From the NCBI RefSeq assembly GCF_002443255.2, contig NW_019211454.1:10376248-10440247 (forward strand): a stretch of 64,000 bases of DNA, in the 5' to 3' direction. Of the stretch, positions 49,875 through 62,785 are shown one piece after another. The DNA is from Varroa destructor. Its lineage: Eukaryota > Arthropoda > Arachnida > Mesostigmata > Varroidae. The notes under the pieces are model-generated. The model was not told the DNA's origin, ran no database searches, and saw nothing but the letters and a program-made list of their open reading frames with translations. The position numbers and the translations under genes were made by a program. How positions within the stretch are numbered: the stretch's first letter is position 1; each line of letters begins with the position of its first letter.

Positions 49875-52313
49875 CTATATAGTTGCCGTGTCCTTTATTT
49901 TGTTAGAGTACTTTGTAGATACAACTGCTACAAGAGTGTCACTTTTTAAAATGTTGTGTCTTTCGAAATGAACGAAATCTTCAGTTGGATGTTGTATATA
50001 GAGAACGACATTCTCAGCCCAGCTGAGCTCGTTCACCACTCGGGAACGACGATAAAAAGTTCCGTTTACGCAGGCATCCATCTGCAACGAAAGAACATGA
50101 ATATGTTTTGTTGTCTGGTTATGAACGTAGATCTAAAATTCGTTCATTATATTTCATTTTTTGCACAACCTATGTGTCATTCGCGTACATTTCTGTAAAC
50201 CTAAATTCTATCTGGAAACCCCGCTTTTAAGTGTTTTTCAATCCTTTTTCTCTTGTCTTTCTTTTAGCTTAAAGTAAAAGTGAGAAACTATCACATATTA
50301 GAAGCCTCATTTGCGCGTTCAACGAAAGTTGAACACGAAAGGAAACCACACGTACCTCTCGAATGAACGTATAGCATGTTAGTGAGAGGTCGCCTGTTTT
50401 GTAGGCTTGCAATGAGTATCCTTTCCAAGCGAGAATATAAAATGCGTTCGAACTTGATGGAATTGGTGAAAGATACTCAACAAAGAGCTCTTCGGAAAGA
50501 AGCTTCCACGAAGATTCATTGGGGCGGCGAAGAAACAGACCCCAACAAAAATAATAGAGTAAAACGCAACCGTCTCCTCCCGTACATAGTCGACCCAACC
50601 AACTCTTGTACGGGGGTAAAGGAAGATCAGTGAGCCTCAAATCTTCAAGTAGGTCTTCTGGACATGGCTCTAGAACATCCGAAATTTCAGAAATCCAGAA
50701 CGTTTTATTTTCGAGCCAAAAAATGTTCAAGCCTCGATAATTCAAAACAGCCATTATCTTTTCTGCCATCTCAATCGGTCTATTGTTACCTCTAATCGTT
50801 TTTAGTTGGCCTTGTAATGTGATGCTAGCAGTAACAGGCTGATTTACATTGAATTTCGTAACACAGTTAAGAGAAACTGTCAGTGCGGAGTTCTTGATGA
50901 CTGTACTCTGTAAAGGGGAAGCACACATTCTTAGCGATACGCACGTCTCTTTTTCAAGTTCAACGTTCCACAATCTTCCGGCTACTACAACTAGTCTGGA
51001 GTGTTGCGATGCTTCAGATGTTGGTATTCCGGCGACCACACCCGAGTTTTTTCGAGGTATTTCAACCCGAGACAGAGTATCGTCGTTCTGATCTGAAGAA
51101 CAGCTCTCTGAGTAACTGTACGCGTCCGCAGTGTACGAAAGCTGTTCAGCAAGTCGAGTGAAATCGTCTCTCCGTTTACCAAGATCGGCCCTCCACCACC
51201 GAAAAAGGACTCGAGCCCAACGCCAGGCATCGTTACCACCATTATTTCCAGCAGAACCTGTTAGAAGGAACGTCATAAAAAGAATATTTAATACGCTTTT
51301 TATTGGATATCATGACATCTCGTATTACTCGTAAAGGATAATTTCTTTTTTATCTAACGACTCCTTATAAGTCATTTCTCAGCTTTTAGCCCACATTTTA
51401 CGATACTCACCCATCGAAGCCATTAGTCAAGTTTAAAGATCATAGTACCTGTCTTTATAGACGAAGATCCACTGCGCATTTTCTTAAGTAGTAACTTTTC
51501 AAATAAGGCAGCATCAAGCTTTTCAAGATGCGGTGTACCGAGCTTGTCAATATGGTCAACCAAATAGTCTTCAAGCTGACTTAGTAGATGCCCAACTTGA
51601 AGCTCCTTTGCAGCTGCATAGATGTCACCCACATTATCTTCAGTTAATTCCACCTACGAATTTCAGAACGTTTTGGTCATAACACGCTAAACCCCGAAAG
51701 AGCCTGTCACTCAGTTTTACTCGGTCTACTTCAGTCACGGTTCAAGAAACTACGGTCAAATATCGTACTCTCGAGAGATTTAATAGCACAAAGTTTTCAA
51801 TTTAGGTAGTTGTAGAAAAATCGGGCCAAGCTCAAAAATAAGGTCGCTGGAAGTTCATTTTGTTCTGTCAAAAGCTATGAATGACGCAGTTCTTGTCCAT
51901 AGCACTTAAGAAACTTCAATCCACCTATTTGGATCATTATCAGTATCTCCTGTTTAATCAATCACCAGATGAAAATACTTTTACGACCCCCTTACCGTAT
52001 GGCCACGAATCATGGTCGCAACCGATTGCACCGCATAAAAGAGCTGTCCAGACCTTAATGCCATACCGTCCGATTTCCATTGACTTTCCCCAAGACGCTT
52101 AGCGTACTCTGTTAGCATGTTTTCCTGTAAGGCCCTTCTGGGAATGCGGACCTCCTCACCGAAACGACACACGACCACGACCTCAGACTCATCCGACTCA
52201 GGTAATATCAAAGTATGTACTGCTTGCGAAGTTTCCGTGTTATTGTACTTGTTTTTCGAATTTGATAGGTAGTCTGATGACTCTGTAAAGGTAACTTCAG
52301 GGAAGTCTTGCAT
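49875..52313 (-). CDS. BTB-BACK-Kelch-like protein, 4 exons, degenerate Kelch region
   Basis: Exons in transcript order are 52313-51996, 51653-51449, 51257-50356 and 50081-49875. The introns are phase 0, 1 and 0 with strong sites (GTAAGG, GTACTA and GTACGT donors; TTGCAG before the last exon), giving 543 aa. An in-frame TAA directly precedes the ATG. Residues 44-140 form a BTB/POZ fold: FGEEVRIPRRALQ, then VELTEDNVGDIYAAAKELQV and QLEDYLVDHI. Residues about 145-215 resemble BACK, with WARVLFRWWRADLGKRRDDF like the family's 'avl.Wv..d...R'. The remaining 330 residues have the right length for a six-blade Kelch propeller and scattered W/Y positions, but only weak GG motifs. Proteins of this kind usually bind Cullin-3 through BTB and recruit substrates for ubiquitination; the role here is inferred. 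The gene converges on COG6, with 1.58 kb between stops. If the GTACGT donor is not used, the third exon reads on to a stop at 50269. Confidence 0.75.
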
Positions 52314-55300
52314 TTATCCGCCAATTAGTACGTGCTGATTGCGAAAGGCAATTTTGACCGATTGCCAATAAGATGTTTCCCCTTTTTTCTTCTCTGTTGT
52401 AATGTTTTCGTTGTTACTGTGCACCGATAATACAATCACAAAACGCCATTCCACCAGTTAGCTTTGACATATATTTGACGCGCATTAATTTCAAATAATT
52501 ATATATGGGGGCCACAAAGCTGCACTTGCGTTATAACGTTCTAAAAGCTATCAAGATGGTTAGTGCTGATGACTGGTGATTTACTACGCAAGTGTATAGA
52601 TTCTTAATAACATTTGTAAAACCAGGTAATAGATATTTTCAGTCCTACTGTGCTATATATGCTCTCGCCGGGCTCTAAGCCCGTAGGCTTCTTATCAGCA
52701 AAGTATATTAAAAGGCACAGTAACACCGGATACCAGTTACATCGAAAAATATAGCTGGTATTTGGCATCTTCCTATTACTTAATTGTATAATGCAGCACT
52801 TTTTAGGTGTTAAGTTGTAAAGGAATTAAGGTGATAACTTCCTACGATTGGGCATTAATACCCGATAAGATAGATGTAATATTATAAAACCTAGTGATAA
52901 CAGCTAGAGGATGAGATATAAATCATTTAGATACATTTTATCGTTTATGCGTAAAATAAGATTATGGATACTTAAATAAGTATGCACCCAAAACTAAAAT
53001 AATAAACCATAAAGGAATGAACAGCACTGAATATTTCATAATATTGAATTTAATATTTAACTACAATGTTATGAAGTTAAGTTGGTACGGAAGTTTCTAC
53101 TGTTTTACTCGCTGTTCTTCCACTCGCGATTTGGTGATGGCTAAGTATTGCCGTTAGGAAGTTCTCTATTTACCTTACACATCCGTTGTTATGTTTTAAG
53201 CGGATCAGAAAATTTTGTCTTGAATTTGGGCATCAAATTGGATGTATTTTTTAAAAAGTCAGCAATCCTCACATTTGTAAAAAGTTAAAAACATCGTTGT
53301 GGCAAAAACCATGGGAGTATAAAATAACAAGTCGAAAGCAATTAGAATGTTTAAGCAAAATTACCTTAAAAGATTAAGCAATAAAAATTAAAGATAACGG
53401 TTACTAGAAAAATATTCAAAATTATATGACATAAAAACTAAAAGCCATTGATCATTTCTAATCAAGTCATAGGCTTTTCGTCTTCAGCTAATTTTTTCAT
53501 TGATGAATAAACTTGTATATTATATGTAGGTATTACATATTAATCGAAAACAATCCGAGCAAGTATTCTAATATGAGTAAAGGTTGTTCTGAGTTTTAAT
53601 ATATATANNNNNNNNNNNNNNNNNNNNNNNNNNNNNNNNNNNNNNNNNNNNNNNNNNNNNNNNNNNNNNNNNNNNNNNNNNNNNNNNNNNNNNNNNNNNN
53701 NNNNNNNGTGATTTTTATTTAAGCACTGGTTAAAATCAGTCAAGAAAAAACGCCCATCATTCCATAAAGCTCAGCAACCAATATTCCTTTGGATCTTTAT
53801 GGTTTGTTTAAAATTTTGCCTACCATTTATATATCGAACTTTTAGGTAATATGATAAAATAGATCAATAGAGGGAAAACATATTATGAAAATGACTACTG
53901 AAATGAATATTTCAGTCTATTACATTTTTTTCATATATTCAATTTCAAATATTAATGATGACATTTTTACCTTCTACATACAATGTATATATAATATAGT
54001 CACATATACGTAGATGAGAAAACTTATTTGAATAATATTATTATATAATTTTTAATCTACTCTTTTAATGGAACAGTTTTATGTCATTGGCACACGTTTC
54101 ATATGGTTAAATCTTAATCGAGAATACCCACGAGTTAACATATATCATAACACCTAATAACTCGACTAATCGCTTCCGGTAAATCATTAAATGTCTCCGC
54201 GAATTTTATATGTCAATAGTCGATTTTTAAAGAATTAATGGATTATCACTTAAACTTATTATTCTTGTTTAACACATCTAAGGGTGAGTAGCCTATTCAA
54301 TATGTAGTGATACAACATAGATAGCTTATCCGTTAATGGCTTCAATGGTTATTTCATAACGTCTCGAGACTTAGGTTGCATTGACATTGTAACGCGATCA
54401 TTCGGTGTAGCAAACTTGAAATAAATCGTTGTACAACACAATATTTGAGATGTATCCCTCATGTTGTACTGTGGTATAATTAGTAGAGATTATATGTACC
54501 CGTTCTCGTCAGAATTTTAGAGCAACGCTTGACTTGTATACCTCTTAGGTATATTCTTATATGTTTGACTACTACTGCAGCTTTGTCTTCTTTCTGCCAT
54601 ACACAGATAGCTGATACGGATTTGTCTGTTATAATAGGGAAATATAATATTTACAAAGTGCTTCGATTTAAAAGACACTCACCATATATTACTGATTTAT
54701 ACTATGTTATAACAAAGATAAAGCTTCTTTTCCCTAAAACAGAATTACATTACACTTAATCATAAAAATACCGTGCGTAAATGAGTCACAACCCATTTTT
54801 GAGGCCCCTATACTCAAGAGTTGGTAAAACTGTCAATGAGAAACGACATGGCTTTTTGTCCGTGTTAAGAGCAAATTACTTCCACCGGATTCACTGCTTT
54901 TATTTGAAAATGGCATACCTATTTGATAAAATCGTCACGCGTAAGTCCTTAAGATATCTACGGCAAATATATTCATTAGAGCGCTCCAATATTATAAGTT
55001 CTCATGTAGGTTCCGCATCACTTTCTAAGTACATAAAAATCCCCGTTTTTCCGAACACCACTAGTGACATACCGCAATTCTATAAAAACCCCTTAAAGGC
55101 TTTCTATGTATTATTTAGAGACATTCGTTTTGTATCTATAACATTCCGAGTACATCTTAAACAGTAGATTGTACATGTCTTGTTTGTTAAGAAATAAAGT
55201 AAATATCTACGATAAAGCTGAATGAAGGTTCAAAAATTTATAATACTGAAAAAGTTACCATTTTGTGCTTTTTAAAACCTCTAATATAAACAGTGAATAA

Positions 55301-55571
55301 ACATTTACTAACACTAAATAATAGTGTTTACGGCAGATGATGGTAATCAATAATTATTCATTACTATTCATTGCAATAATTACCAACAATCAATACTATT
55401 TTTGCTTCTATGTAGATGAAGGAATATAAAAACAAATTTTAAATTGCAGTTTTATGAAAAAACAGCGATTGCAGAATAAAATAGCCTCTTCACAATATAA
55501 AAGATCATCAGTCGACTGAGAACACCTTATATATTGTCACACAAATAATTTTAAATGATTAAAGCATAAAA
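52314..55571. other. Very AT-rich spacer between the BTB-Kelch and Artemis genes
   Basis: Contains the 100-N gap. A 128-codon plus-strand ORF at 54781-55167 is present but has AT-driven composition and no recognised family. The two genes flanking the spacer are in tandem on the minus strand. Confidence 0.6.
53608..53707. other. Assembly gap of exactly 100 N
   Basis: A run of 100 undetermined bases, the conventional size for a gap of unknown length, flanked by AT-rich low-complexity DNA. Sequence missing here could include exons or repeats between the BTB-Kelch and Artemis genes. Confidence 0.99.
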
Positions 55572-58500
55572 CTAACTGGGTCGTAAATGATCCAAAGTGA
55601 TAGTTTTTCGCGGTTTAGGAGTTACAGCCAGTCTGCCCTTTTTCCGTAACCGCTCTTCCAAAGTTTCCTCAGGTGAATCTTCGTCTGAACTTGAAGACAT
55701 ATCTCGCCTGACAGAGGAGTCGAGCATAAATTTCTTTGGTGATAATTTTTTTGGAAAAATCGCTTGTATTCGTAGCTGAGGTGGCTCAAACGAGTCGAGC
55801 GGATGATTGGGGTGCCATGCTTTGGGCGTTGTAGCTCGTCTGCGGAGCAAATCTAAAATCTCCGTTTCGTTAGTTCTCTTATCCACAACGTTTGGGCAAG
55901 CCCGGGAAGGATTTAAATAGTCAAGTAAGTCCATTATTTCCTCAAGACTCGAATGCGTTGACCAGCACACATTGTATTCATTTGGAAAGCGCGGGTTCCT
56001 CATGCAAGTACTAGTTTCAGCATTAATATAACACGCTTTAATGAACCACATATACGAAGCCTTTAGACGTAACACTGTAGTTTTAAAACCATGTCTTACA
56101 CGCTCGCAGCTTCTATACGTTTGAGGTGGTCCCTCCTGACAGAAATGTACACGGCAGTCGGTATTGGTAGTGAAAATATCCTGTATTCCCGGAAAGCCTC
56201 TATAAAGCATCAACCTACTCTCGTTAACATGAATTTTCGATTCAGAGAAGTTGGCCAACCATCTCAGAAGGTTCTCGTATCCTATATTATAGTTGGTGTA
56301 CAGGCAAACAATATTTTCCGCCTTAGCAGCCAAATGGCGTTTAACGATGGGACCAAGCTCCTCGAGAACATCCTCTCGTCGGGGAATGGACCACAGGTTA
56401 CGAGGTGTGCACCACGTTGAGTCGAAGTATACAGCGTCAAAAACTTTTGCACATGGGACACCGCTACGGCTTCGATCTTGAAGACACCTCTTGGACCGTA
56501 TCTCATCAATTGTTAAACGGAAGTCACCTGTGTAGAGGCATCGGAACAGTGGATTTGCAACTTTTGGTTCAATAGTTTTTTCGAATAAGAACATCACTGA
56601 GCCCATGATATGTTCGGCAGAAGTCAATGTCACGGTAAGCGTATACTCAATCGTTTCGGACTCATTGATCGAAAAGTTTCGACCAACGAGTGGGCTGTCA
56701 GATTGTGATAGAACAGCTGAACAAGACGTCCGAATGCGAATTTCGTGAGGTGTATCCAGCTCAAGCGCAATGATGAACTCATGAAGAAACGTCAGCTCCT
56801 CACGATTGAGTAGCATCTGAGCCGTAATCGGTGACACGTAGATCTTTCGCTGAGAAGTTTTGCACTTCATGAATTCTTGAAAATTTGGGTCCGTTATGCC
56901 TCGTTTGTGATCGCTAAAATAATATGAAAGGAAATTGATGCGGAAAAATATTACGTTAAGAAAAATGTATATTAAGGTAAAAATAATACGCTATAGGGAA
57001 GTTAAGTATGAAGAACAGTAGTCCCATTTCATTGAAAAACAATGAGATATCGTGATTTCTTTCCTTCTTAAGGCGGCGCAAAGCAGTATACACTGCTTCA
57101 TAATTCCACCAAATTAACCGTAACATATTTCATTATTGACGTTATGGTTGGTGGTGTAATAGTATTTTTGGGCTTTTACTCAAAGCGTGTATCAACAAAC
57201 AGTTCAATTATTTTAGCAACATGAATATATGGAGCTGAAAAATTATCATAAAATAATCAATATTACAAAAAAAGGGTAATTAAAGCCAAGTCACACTACA
57301 CACAGCCTATCAACATAGCATCGAAAGAACTTGCTCGCATTTCTTTGTTTCCCTATGACGCAGATCGACGCAGATTATCGTGCTTTGCTTTGTCGTTGCT
57401 TTATTTATTAATAAATTTGCATTTATTAATAATGACAATCCATTAATACGATTTCTCTCTATCTTACAAACATGATGTATTGCAGTATCGTGGCAGTGTT
57501 ACCTAGTAGTGCATCCAATGTAAGTCTTTAAGAATGCTTTTTAAACTTGTAAAGATGAAAGTGAGATTTCTTATTCTGAGATTTTCATTTTAGAGTTTTC
57601 CTTTTGAACTAAAGCGACCCACTGAAAACTATTAAAATCAATGCAATCATTTCAAAATTTTTCCGCATTGGTGTATACACAGGGCGGCCAGACTAAGTTT
57701 TGATTTCTTCTTATACTTCGTTTCTAAGACAGTATCTAAACAAATTTTGAACGTATCCTATGTTTATATATACTTTTTTATATATGCCGAAATTTAATTT
57801 CTGGCGCTTATGCTTGTTCAATATAGCTCACAATTAACCACTGTTCATATATCTAGAGAAAGGGGAGAGGAAGAGAGAGACTATATGGGGCTGTTTAGTA
57901 GTTTTTGCAGCCAATTTTGTTGAAAAACAAAGAAAACTTTTGAAAAACAAACTAAAATCAGGTTACGTTTTCGAATAGTAGCTAGATTGAGTTACAGGAC
58001 ATGACTACTCTGGGGGCTATAAGAGCCAGGGTGGGGTAGAGCTATATGAACCATTTTATTTTTGACCGTACATGAAACCGGACGCCGTAGATACTATTTT
58101 CACAAGGAAATCAAAAGAACGAGATGGCCTCATAGCGCGATTCTGCGTGGTGGTAATGCACATATGTTTCTATATGTCAAGTTAAACTAACGTATCGTAT
58201 TTTCGCAAACATTATATCACATGAGGTTGTCAACGACGTGCCGTATGTGGTTGGAAGAAATTTTGACGACTTCAGTGGCACAACGCAACGTTCAAACACA
58301 ACAATGTTGTCGACATACGCGCTACATCGAGGATAGCTAGGAATACGCATCAGAATTTACCATGGATGCCTATTTGTACGAGAACCGTGTAAACCACGAT
58401 AGTTAACCAGTTGCAGTGTAGTTAAATTAGCCTGAAGAACGATGCGCATATTATTACTGTTATTCCTCAATTCCCGGACACAATGTAATTTCGTAAATGT

Positions 58501-59068
58501 GTCAGTACTTTGGTCATTCAAAATTTGACCTTATACTGCAGAGCTGAGCTTCATGTCAATTTATGACATATAAGACATATAATTATATTTGACTTGCGGT
58601 AGATTATTAGACATTATTGTCTCTTCTAGCCGTAATCACGGCCTTCCTGGAAAGAAAATCATTTTTCTTATAACCTTGTTAAGGTACTGGGCTTACTGAT
58701 GGCAAACACGGACCCACCTCAGGCCCAGGTAGGCTCATTTTGTGCAGCTATATGAACCAATGACATAAGTGTCTTAAACTGACGTTTGCTCAGAAAGGAA
58801 TTAATTGTAGTGAGGCCAGCTTAGCGTCATAAAGTGTTTGCTAAAGAAACGGGTATGTATTTCCTCCTCTGTGACGGCACCAATTGTTATGTGAATTATA
58901 GCGAAATTAGCTTATATTCCCTTTGTGTATAAGCTTTAGTCACTTTACATGAAAGGATACTAACGCATGGTCATGTGAAATGAAGAAAGCGTTCAGGCTA
59001 GCATCTGCCTCTAGTTTGTCAATCATGATTCCTGGAAGCTCGGGAATCCTTCCTGGAAATGTTGACAT
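55572..59068 (-). CDS. DCLRE1C: Artemis-like (DCLRE1C) metallo-beta-lactamase/beta-CASP nuclease, 2 coding exons
   Basis: Exon 59068-58965 encodes the N-terminus MSTFPGRIPELPGIMIDKL, which aligns with the start of human Artemis. After a 2.05-kb intron, exon 56913-55572 continues to the stop, giving 481 aa. The splice joins CAT GAC CAT GC to C GAT CAC and so creates HDHADH (residues 32-37), the catalytic HxHxDH metal site. Other conserved points are H136 in EHIMGSVMFLF, D165 in LYTGDFRL, the beta-CASP stretch VYFDSTWC...IPRREDVLEEL, IHVNESRLM, and THSSLEEIMDLLDYL...CPNVVD. Artemis opens hairpins and trims DNA ends in non-homologous end joining, with DNA-PKcs in vertebrates. The C-terminal tail is Ser/Asp- then Lys/Arg-rich and much shorter than the human tail (692 aa in total). 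An earlier in-frame ATG at 59095 would add nine residues; I prefer 59068 by alignment. Confidence 0.88.
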
Positions 59069-59110
59069 CTTGTCCAAAAATAGATCGGAAATCATCAGAT
59101 AGTCAAAGTT
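59069..59110 (-). other. 5' part of the first Artemis coding exon, with upstream in-frame ATG
   Basis: A good acceptor (CATTTCAG, AG at 59112-59111) sets the exon start at 59110. From there to the preferred ATG the frame is open (NFDYLMISDLFLDK) and holds an alternative ATG at 59095. This shows that the mRNA has at least one more exon upstream. Confidence 0.55.
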
Positions 59111-60632
59111 CTGAAATGAATAGGATTTGCGTGGTTAGGTATAATGCTTAAAGACAGCAACGGGTTTTTCGATGTTGGCTGACTCAGTGTATATCAATCG
59201 AGCTTATTAAATTATAATTCAGATGGAATTGGCTTTAATTTATATTATAGTGCAACATATCAATGTACGCTTATTTAGCTAGGATTACGTCCACACTTCT
59301 GGTTTGGGGTTATAGTATAAAAGGAAGGTCCAACTATACGAAATTTTGGGCTTAGTGGGTGAGACCCTCATAGTTCTAGTCAAATGTCTAAGCAGTTAAA
59401 TTTGGTTAGGATAATGCAGGAGCGTCCAGTTTCCTTAAAAAGCGGTTCACATCTTAAACAAGCTTAGCTTAAAATTGTTGGAATACAGATATACTTGAAA
59501 AAGAATACTCAAAACAAATAGTTCACTGAGTAAATATTGTGCATTGCTTGCTGGTACGTCTCCGTGCTAAATAATACATGCATATCTTTTAATCCGAGCT
59601 TTACCAACGAACATCGATTTAATGGTTTGACTTGTCATCTCTACATAATTGATATTGGCTTCAATGGTAATAGATTTACTTGACGATGAATACCTGGACT
59701 TGTTTTCTGGCTTTTGGTTTTGGCGAACCGATAGCTATGTTGACTGAATGGGCCTAACAAAAGTGTGACAAAACGCTTTTATTTATTGATAATCTTTCTT
59801 ATAGTTGTGGTCAAACTCAAATTTGAATTCATGCTAGAAATGCTCTTTTGGTATAATTTTTTCCCAATGCAAACAGTGTACTTCTGTTCGCTTAAGTGTG
59901 GTAACAGGCTCAAGTTTGCACACTCGTTATAATTTCACTGTGAAACTTCAATTCATATGAGTTCAAACAGTAAACTGCCAATCAGTTTTTGCACAATATC
60001 ACATCTATGTATACTTTAAAGTAAATATATAAGTAGATATATATAGGCATATCAGCTGGTTTGAAACATCCTTAATCCCCTGTCATCATATAATCCAGAT
60101 GTAAATCCAAATGTGTAACCAGTCCCTAAAATGAGTTTATTAAGGTAACAGTTTGTAATCCATTTGCTTTTTATTCACTGGAGGTGTCATCTAGAGTTGT
60201 GTTTTCCTAACACTGAAACACCAGTCACGGGACACCAGTGGCTCGCAGCCGACGTACCACTTCATATAGCATCAGCCTTAAACATAAGCATACTGCTCTC
60301 TCCCAATAGCAATGATGCCTGTGATTTTTAGCTACTAGCCTGCAGATCTGGGGCTCAGGGCACTCATTAATTAACTTAATTATGCTGCCGTAGCAAATAT
60401 TAAGATGTTAAAATGACTTCCATGTACAGATAGCAAAATGGAACGAGTACGTTGCTTAATTTGAAGTGTCCGCTTTGTGGAAAAACTTCTGCTAACCTGT
60501 GATCTTTTTTTATATAGCAAATTACAATAATAATTTCATTTTTTGGTCGCCCAACTTCTCATTCTCTCAAGTTCTCAAGAAATCCATTCTTATAAGCAAT
60601 TCTGCTTCTGAATTTTATTTTTACTTGAACAG

Positions 60633-60785
60633 CGGCAAATGACTGTGATTGTGGCCATAGCTCGGATACTGGCGGAAAAATTAAAAAAGCAAGTAAAGTT
60701 GTTGATGAAATTAACTGAAGATGCTAAGACATTAGAAATGATGAGTTTTGCGCAGAATCGTCCTGGCTTTGGCGATTTTCCGTAG
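60633..60785 (+). CDS. Candidate terminal exon of an unknown plus-strand gene
   Basis: After an AG acceptor (TTGAACAG), an open frame of 50 codons runs to TAG. It reads RQMTVIVAIARILAEKL, then KKQVKLLMKLTEDAKTLEMM, and ends NRPGFGDFP. The first two-thirds has coiled-coil character. I do not recognise it and see no confident upstream exon. A small acceptor/donor-bounded segment at about 57492-57528 (+) is one weak candidate. If real, the gene overlaps the Artemis introns on the opposite strand. Confidence 0.25.
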   Translation, partial: RQMTVIVAIARILAEKLKKQVKLLMKLTEDAKTLEMMSFAQNRPGFGDFP

Positions 60786-61848
60786 CAAAGTAATGCTTAA
60801 TTGAATGCAAATCGTTTTTTTTTTCAAATTAAAACGAATTCGTTATTTGCCGTATCTTGCTCATCGCGTACAAATTCCATCTAACCGAAGACTTTCTTCT
60901 CTACCGTCAGTTTTGCTGCGGGTTGTAGAGCTTATCTTTTTGTTTGCACATTATTTCTGTATCTTATTGTTTTTTTTTTCATTATCCATGCTCAACCTCT
61001 AGAGAAATGGCCCGATTCCGTCACATTCCTGTAAAGTTTCGCAGACGGAAAACCGACCGAATAAATCCTTTTGCGTCTAACCGTGTAACACCCAAAAATT
61101 GACTCTTTTTTTATAGCCTATTTTCTTTAAATGATTTAAACTCGTTGGTAGTCAATGTTTAGTTCCTTGGCGATGTCATGGTTGCATCACGTGTGTTTGC
61201 AATAATGTCATCAACTTTCTTCGTAATTGTCATCTACTCCGAGGAGCATCTTTCATATCGAAATGTTTACCATGTTTCTTCCGATGACGCGTTTTGTGCC
61301 ATAAACAGTACAATTTTTTTGTGGTCCTGAGTAGCTTTAACTTTTTGTCGTAATAAAGTAGTAAATATAGTGAACGTTTGTAAAAACTTCACTCATCTTC
61401 AAAGCGACTCATCTTAGGTCTGAATTAAAGGAACTGCAATAATTCATAATAAGTTTTTAAGCAGATCGTTTTCTCATTTGAGTATATTTAGCGGTATGGG
61501 TTAATCCTCGCTTATCACTATTGACTACTGTAATACAGCCACGACGCTGAATATTAGACTTGTACTCTATCAGTAAACGGCTTCCGTGGCTAGACAAAAA
61601 CGCGGTATGCTGACGAAAAAGCGAGTAGTAATTTGACATTATATCTACGAGTGAGAGGTAAAACCGTGTTCGTAATTATTACTTTTATTTTAAACTTTAT
61701 TACTTTTATTTTAGATTATAATCTAATCTTCGTTCTTTCTAGTTAGCCTGTTATTATACATATATTCATCTCTTCTGTTCTGCAAATTACTGATAAGCGA
61801 AGAAGAATCAATTATCAGAATCCAAAGGATTTTTTTCCCTATTTTTAG

Positions 61849-62015
61849 CCGCACTAAGCAGAGATAGCAGCCTTCCCAGAGCTCTTCGGGTAAACCTTAT
61901 GGATTTTGTAGTTCATGTTGATGGCCTTCACGGACCCTGCTTAGATAACGTTTACCGAAAAAGTCTTCTTTTGTTTATTGTTAACTTTTGCATTTGCTTA
62001 TTCAGAGAATGTTAA
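61849..62015 (+). CDS. Candidate exon/ORF of unknown identity
   Basis: A clean TTTTTAG acceptor (AG at 61847-61848) opens a frame reading ALSRDSSLPRALRVNLMDF, then VVHVDGLHGPCLDN, which stays open to TAA at 62013. A donor-like GTAAAC at 61890 would cut it short. Composition looks protein-like, but I cannot name a family. It might pair with the ORF at 62094-62309. Confidence 0.2.
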
Positions 62016-62093
62016 CCAAATGAATTTGACCTATGGGCAAGTAATGCATAAGTTCTTTTTGTCTCGATAACCGCTTTTCCATCGTGGCTTAAT

Positions 62094-62309
62094 ATGACAA
62101 GAACAAATGAATGGTGCAGAATATCACCAGATGCTGCTACTTTTAATAAATACCAGGGGATGATTGTGTACGTAGGATTAGTTATACTGCGGTGTTTCAA
62201 GAATTTACGAAGCTCCTCAAACCTACAAAAAACCGCAGAGGAAGAATTGAGGGTTGCCCAAGATAATATCAAAAAAGTGTTCATTGCTGCTAAACAAATG
62301 CATACATAG
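62094..62309 (+). CDS. Candidate terminal exon with heptad-like C-terminus, unknown
   Basis: The last 40 codons read LRSSSNLQKTAEEELRV, then AQDNIKKVFIAAKQMHT before TAG, which would form an amphipathic helix. Two possible acceptors lie upstream (ending at 62075-62175, the better being CGTAG at 62171-62175). The opposite strand is also open here (62012-62284) but looks less like protein. Identity unknown. Confidence 0.2.
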   Translation: MTRTNEWCRISPDAATFNKYQGMIVYVGLVILRCFKNLRSSSNLQKTAEEELRVAQDNIKKVFIAAKQMHT

Positions 62310-62785
62310 AGGCTAAGAGTATGTTATCATTTCGAGCATAGGCAACATGTACATATATGTATGTATGCTTTTGTATCTTAGATGATGCTAGATAAATCCC
62401 TCAGCCGGCCAACTTGCGTTTGTAATCTGTTTACAAATCAAAAAAGGCGGAACCTGATGCTAGTTTTTCGTAAATTAATTTTTTAAAGTCGGTTAAAACA
62501 ATAGGAATATCTCAGATTATTATTATCTAATAACTTGCTGTTTCTATCGAAAATGTAGGTTCATTTTTTTTATACTGCAGATCATTGTATCACTGTAATA
62601 AGATTTATCAGACATGAGTAGACCATGAAGAAATTTTCCAACCTGTATATTTAGTTAACATAATGAATGAATTAACTGCTTTTCAGTGATATTTCAGCCC
62701 TAAAATTATAAACCAATGCACTTAACTATGTTGTAGACACCCTACCATGTGTAGGAATAATACGCAAAACAAAGACTTAACTTAC

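Noticed and set aside
54781..55167. 128-codon plus-strand ORF in the AT-rich spacer
   Set aside because: Composition follows local AT bias, with no recognisable domain, no splice signals and no poly(A) context that would support it.
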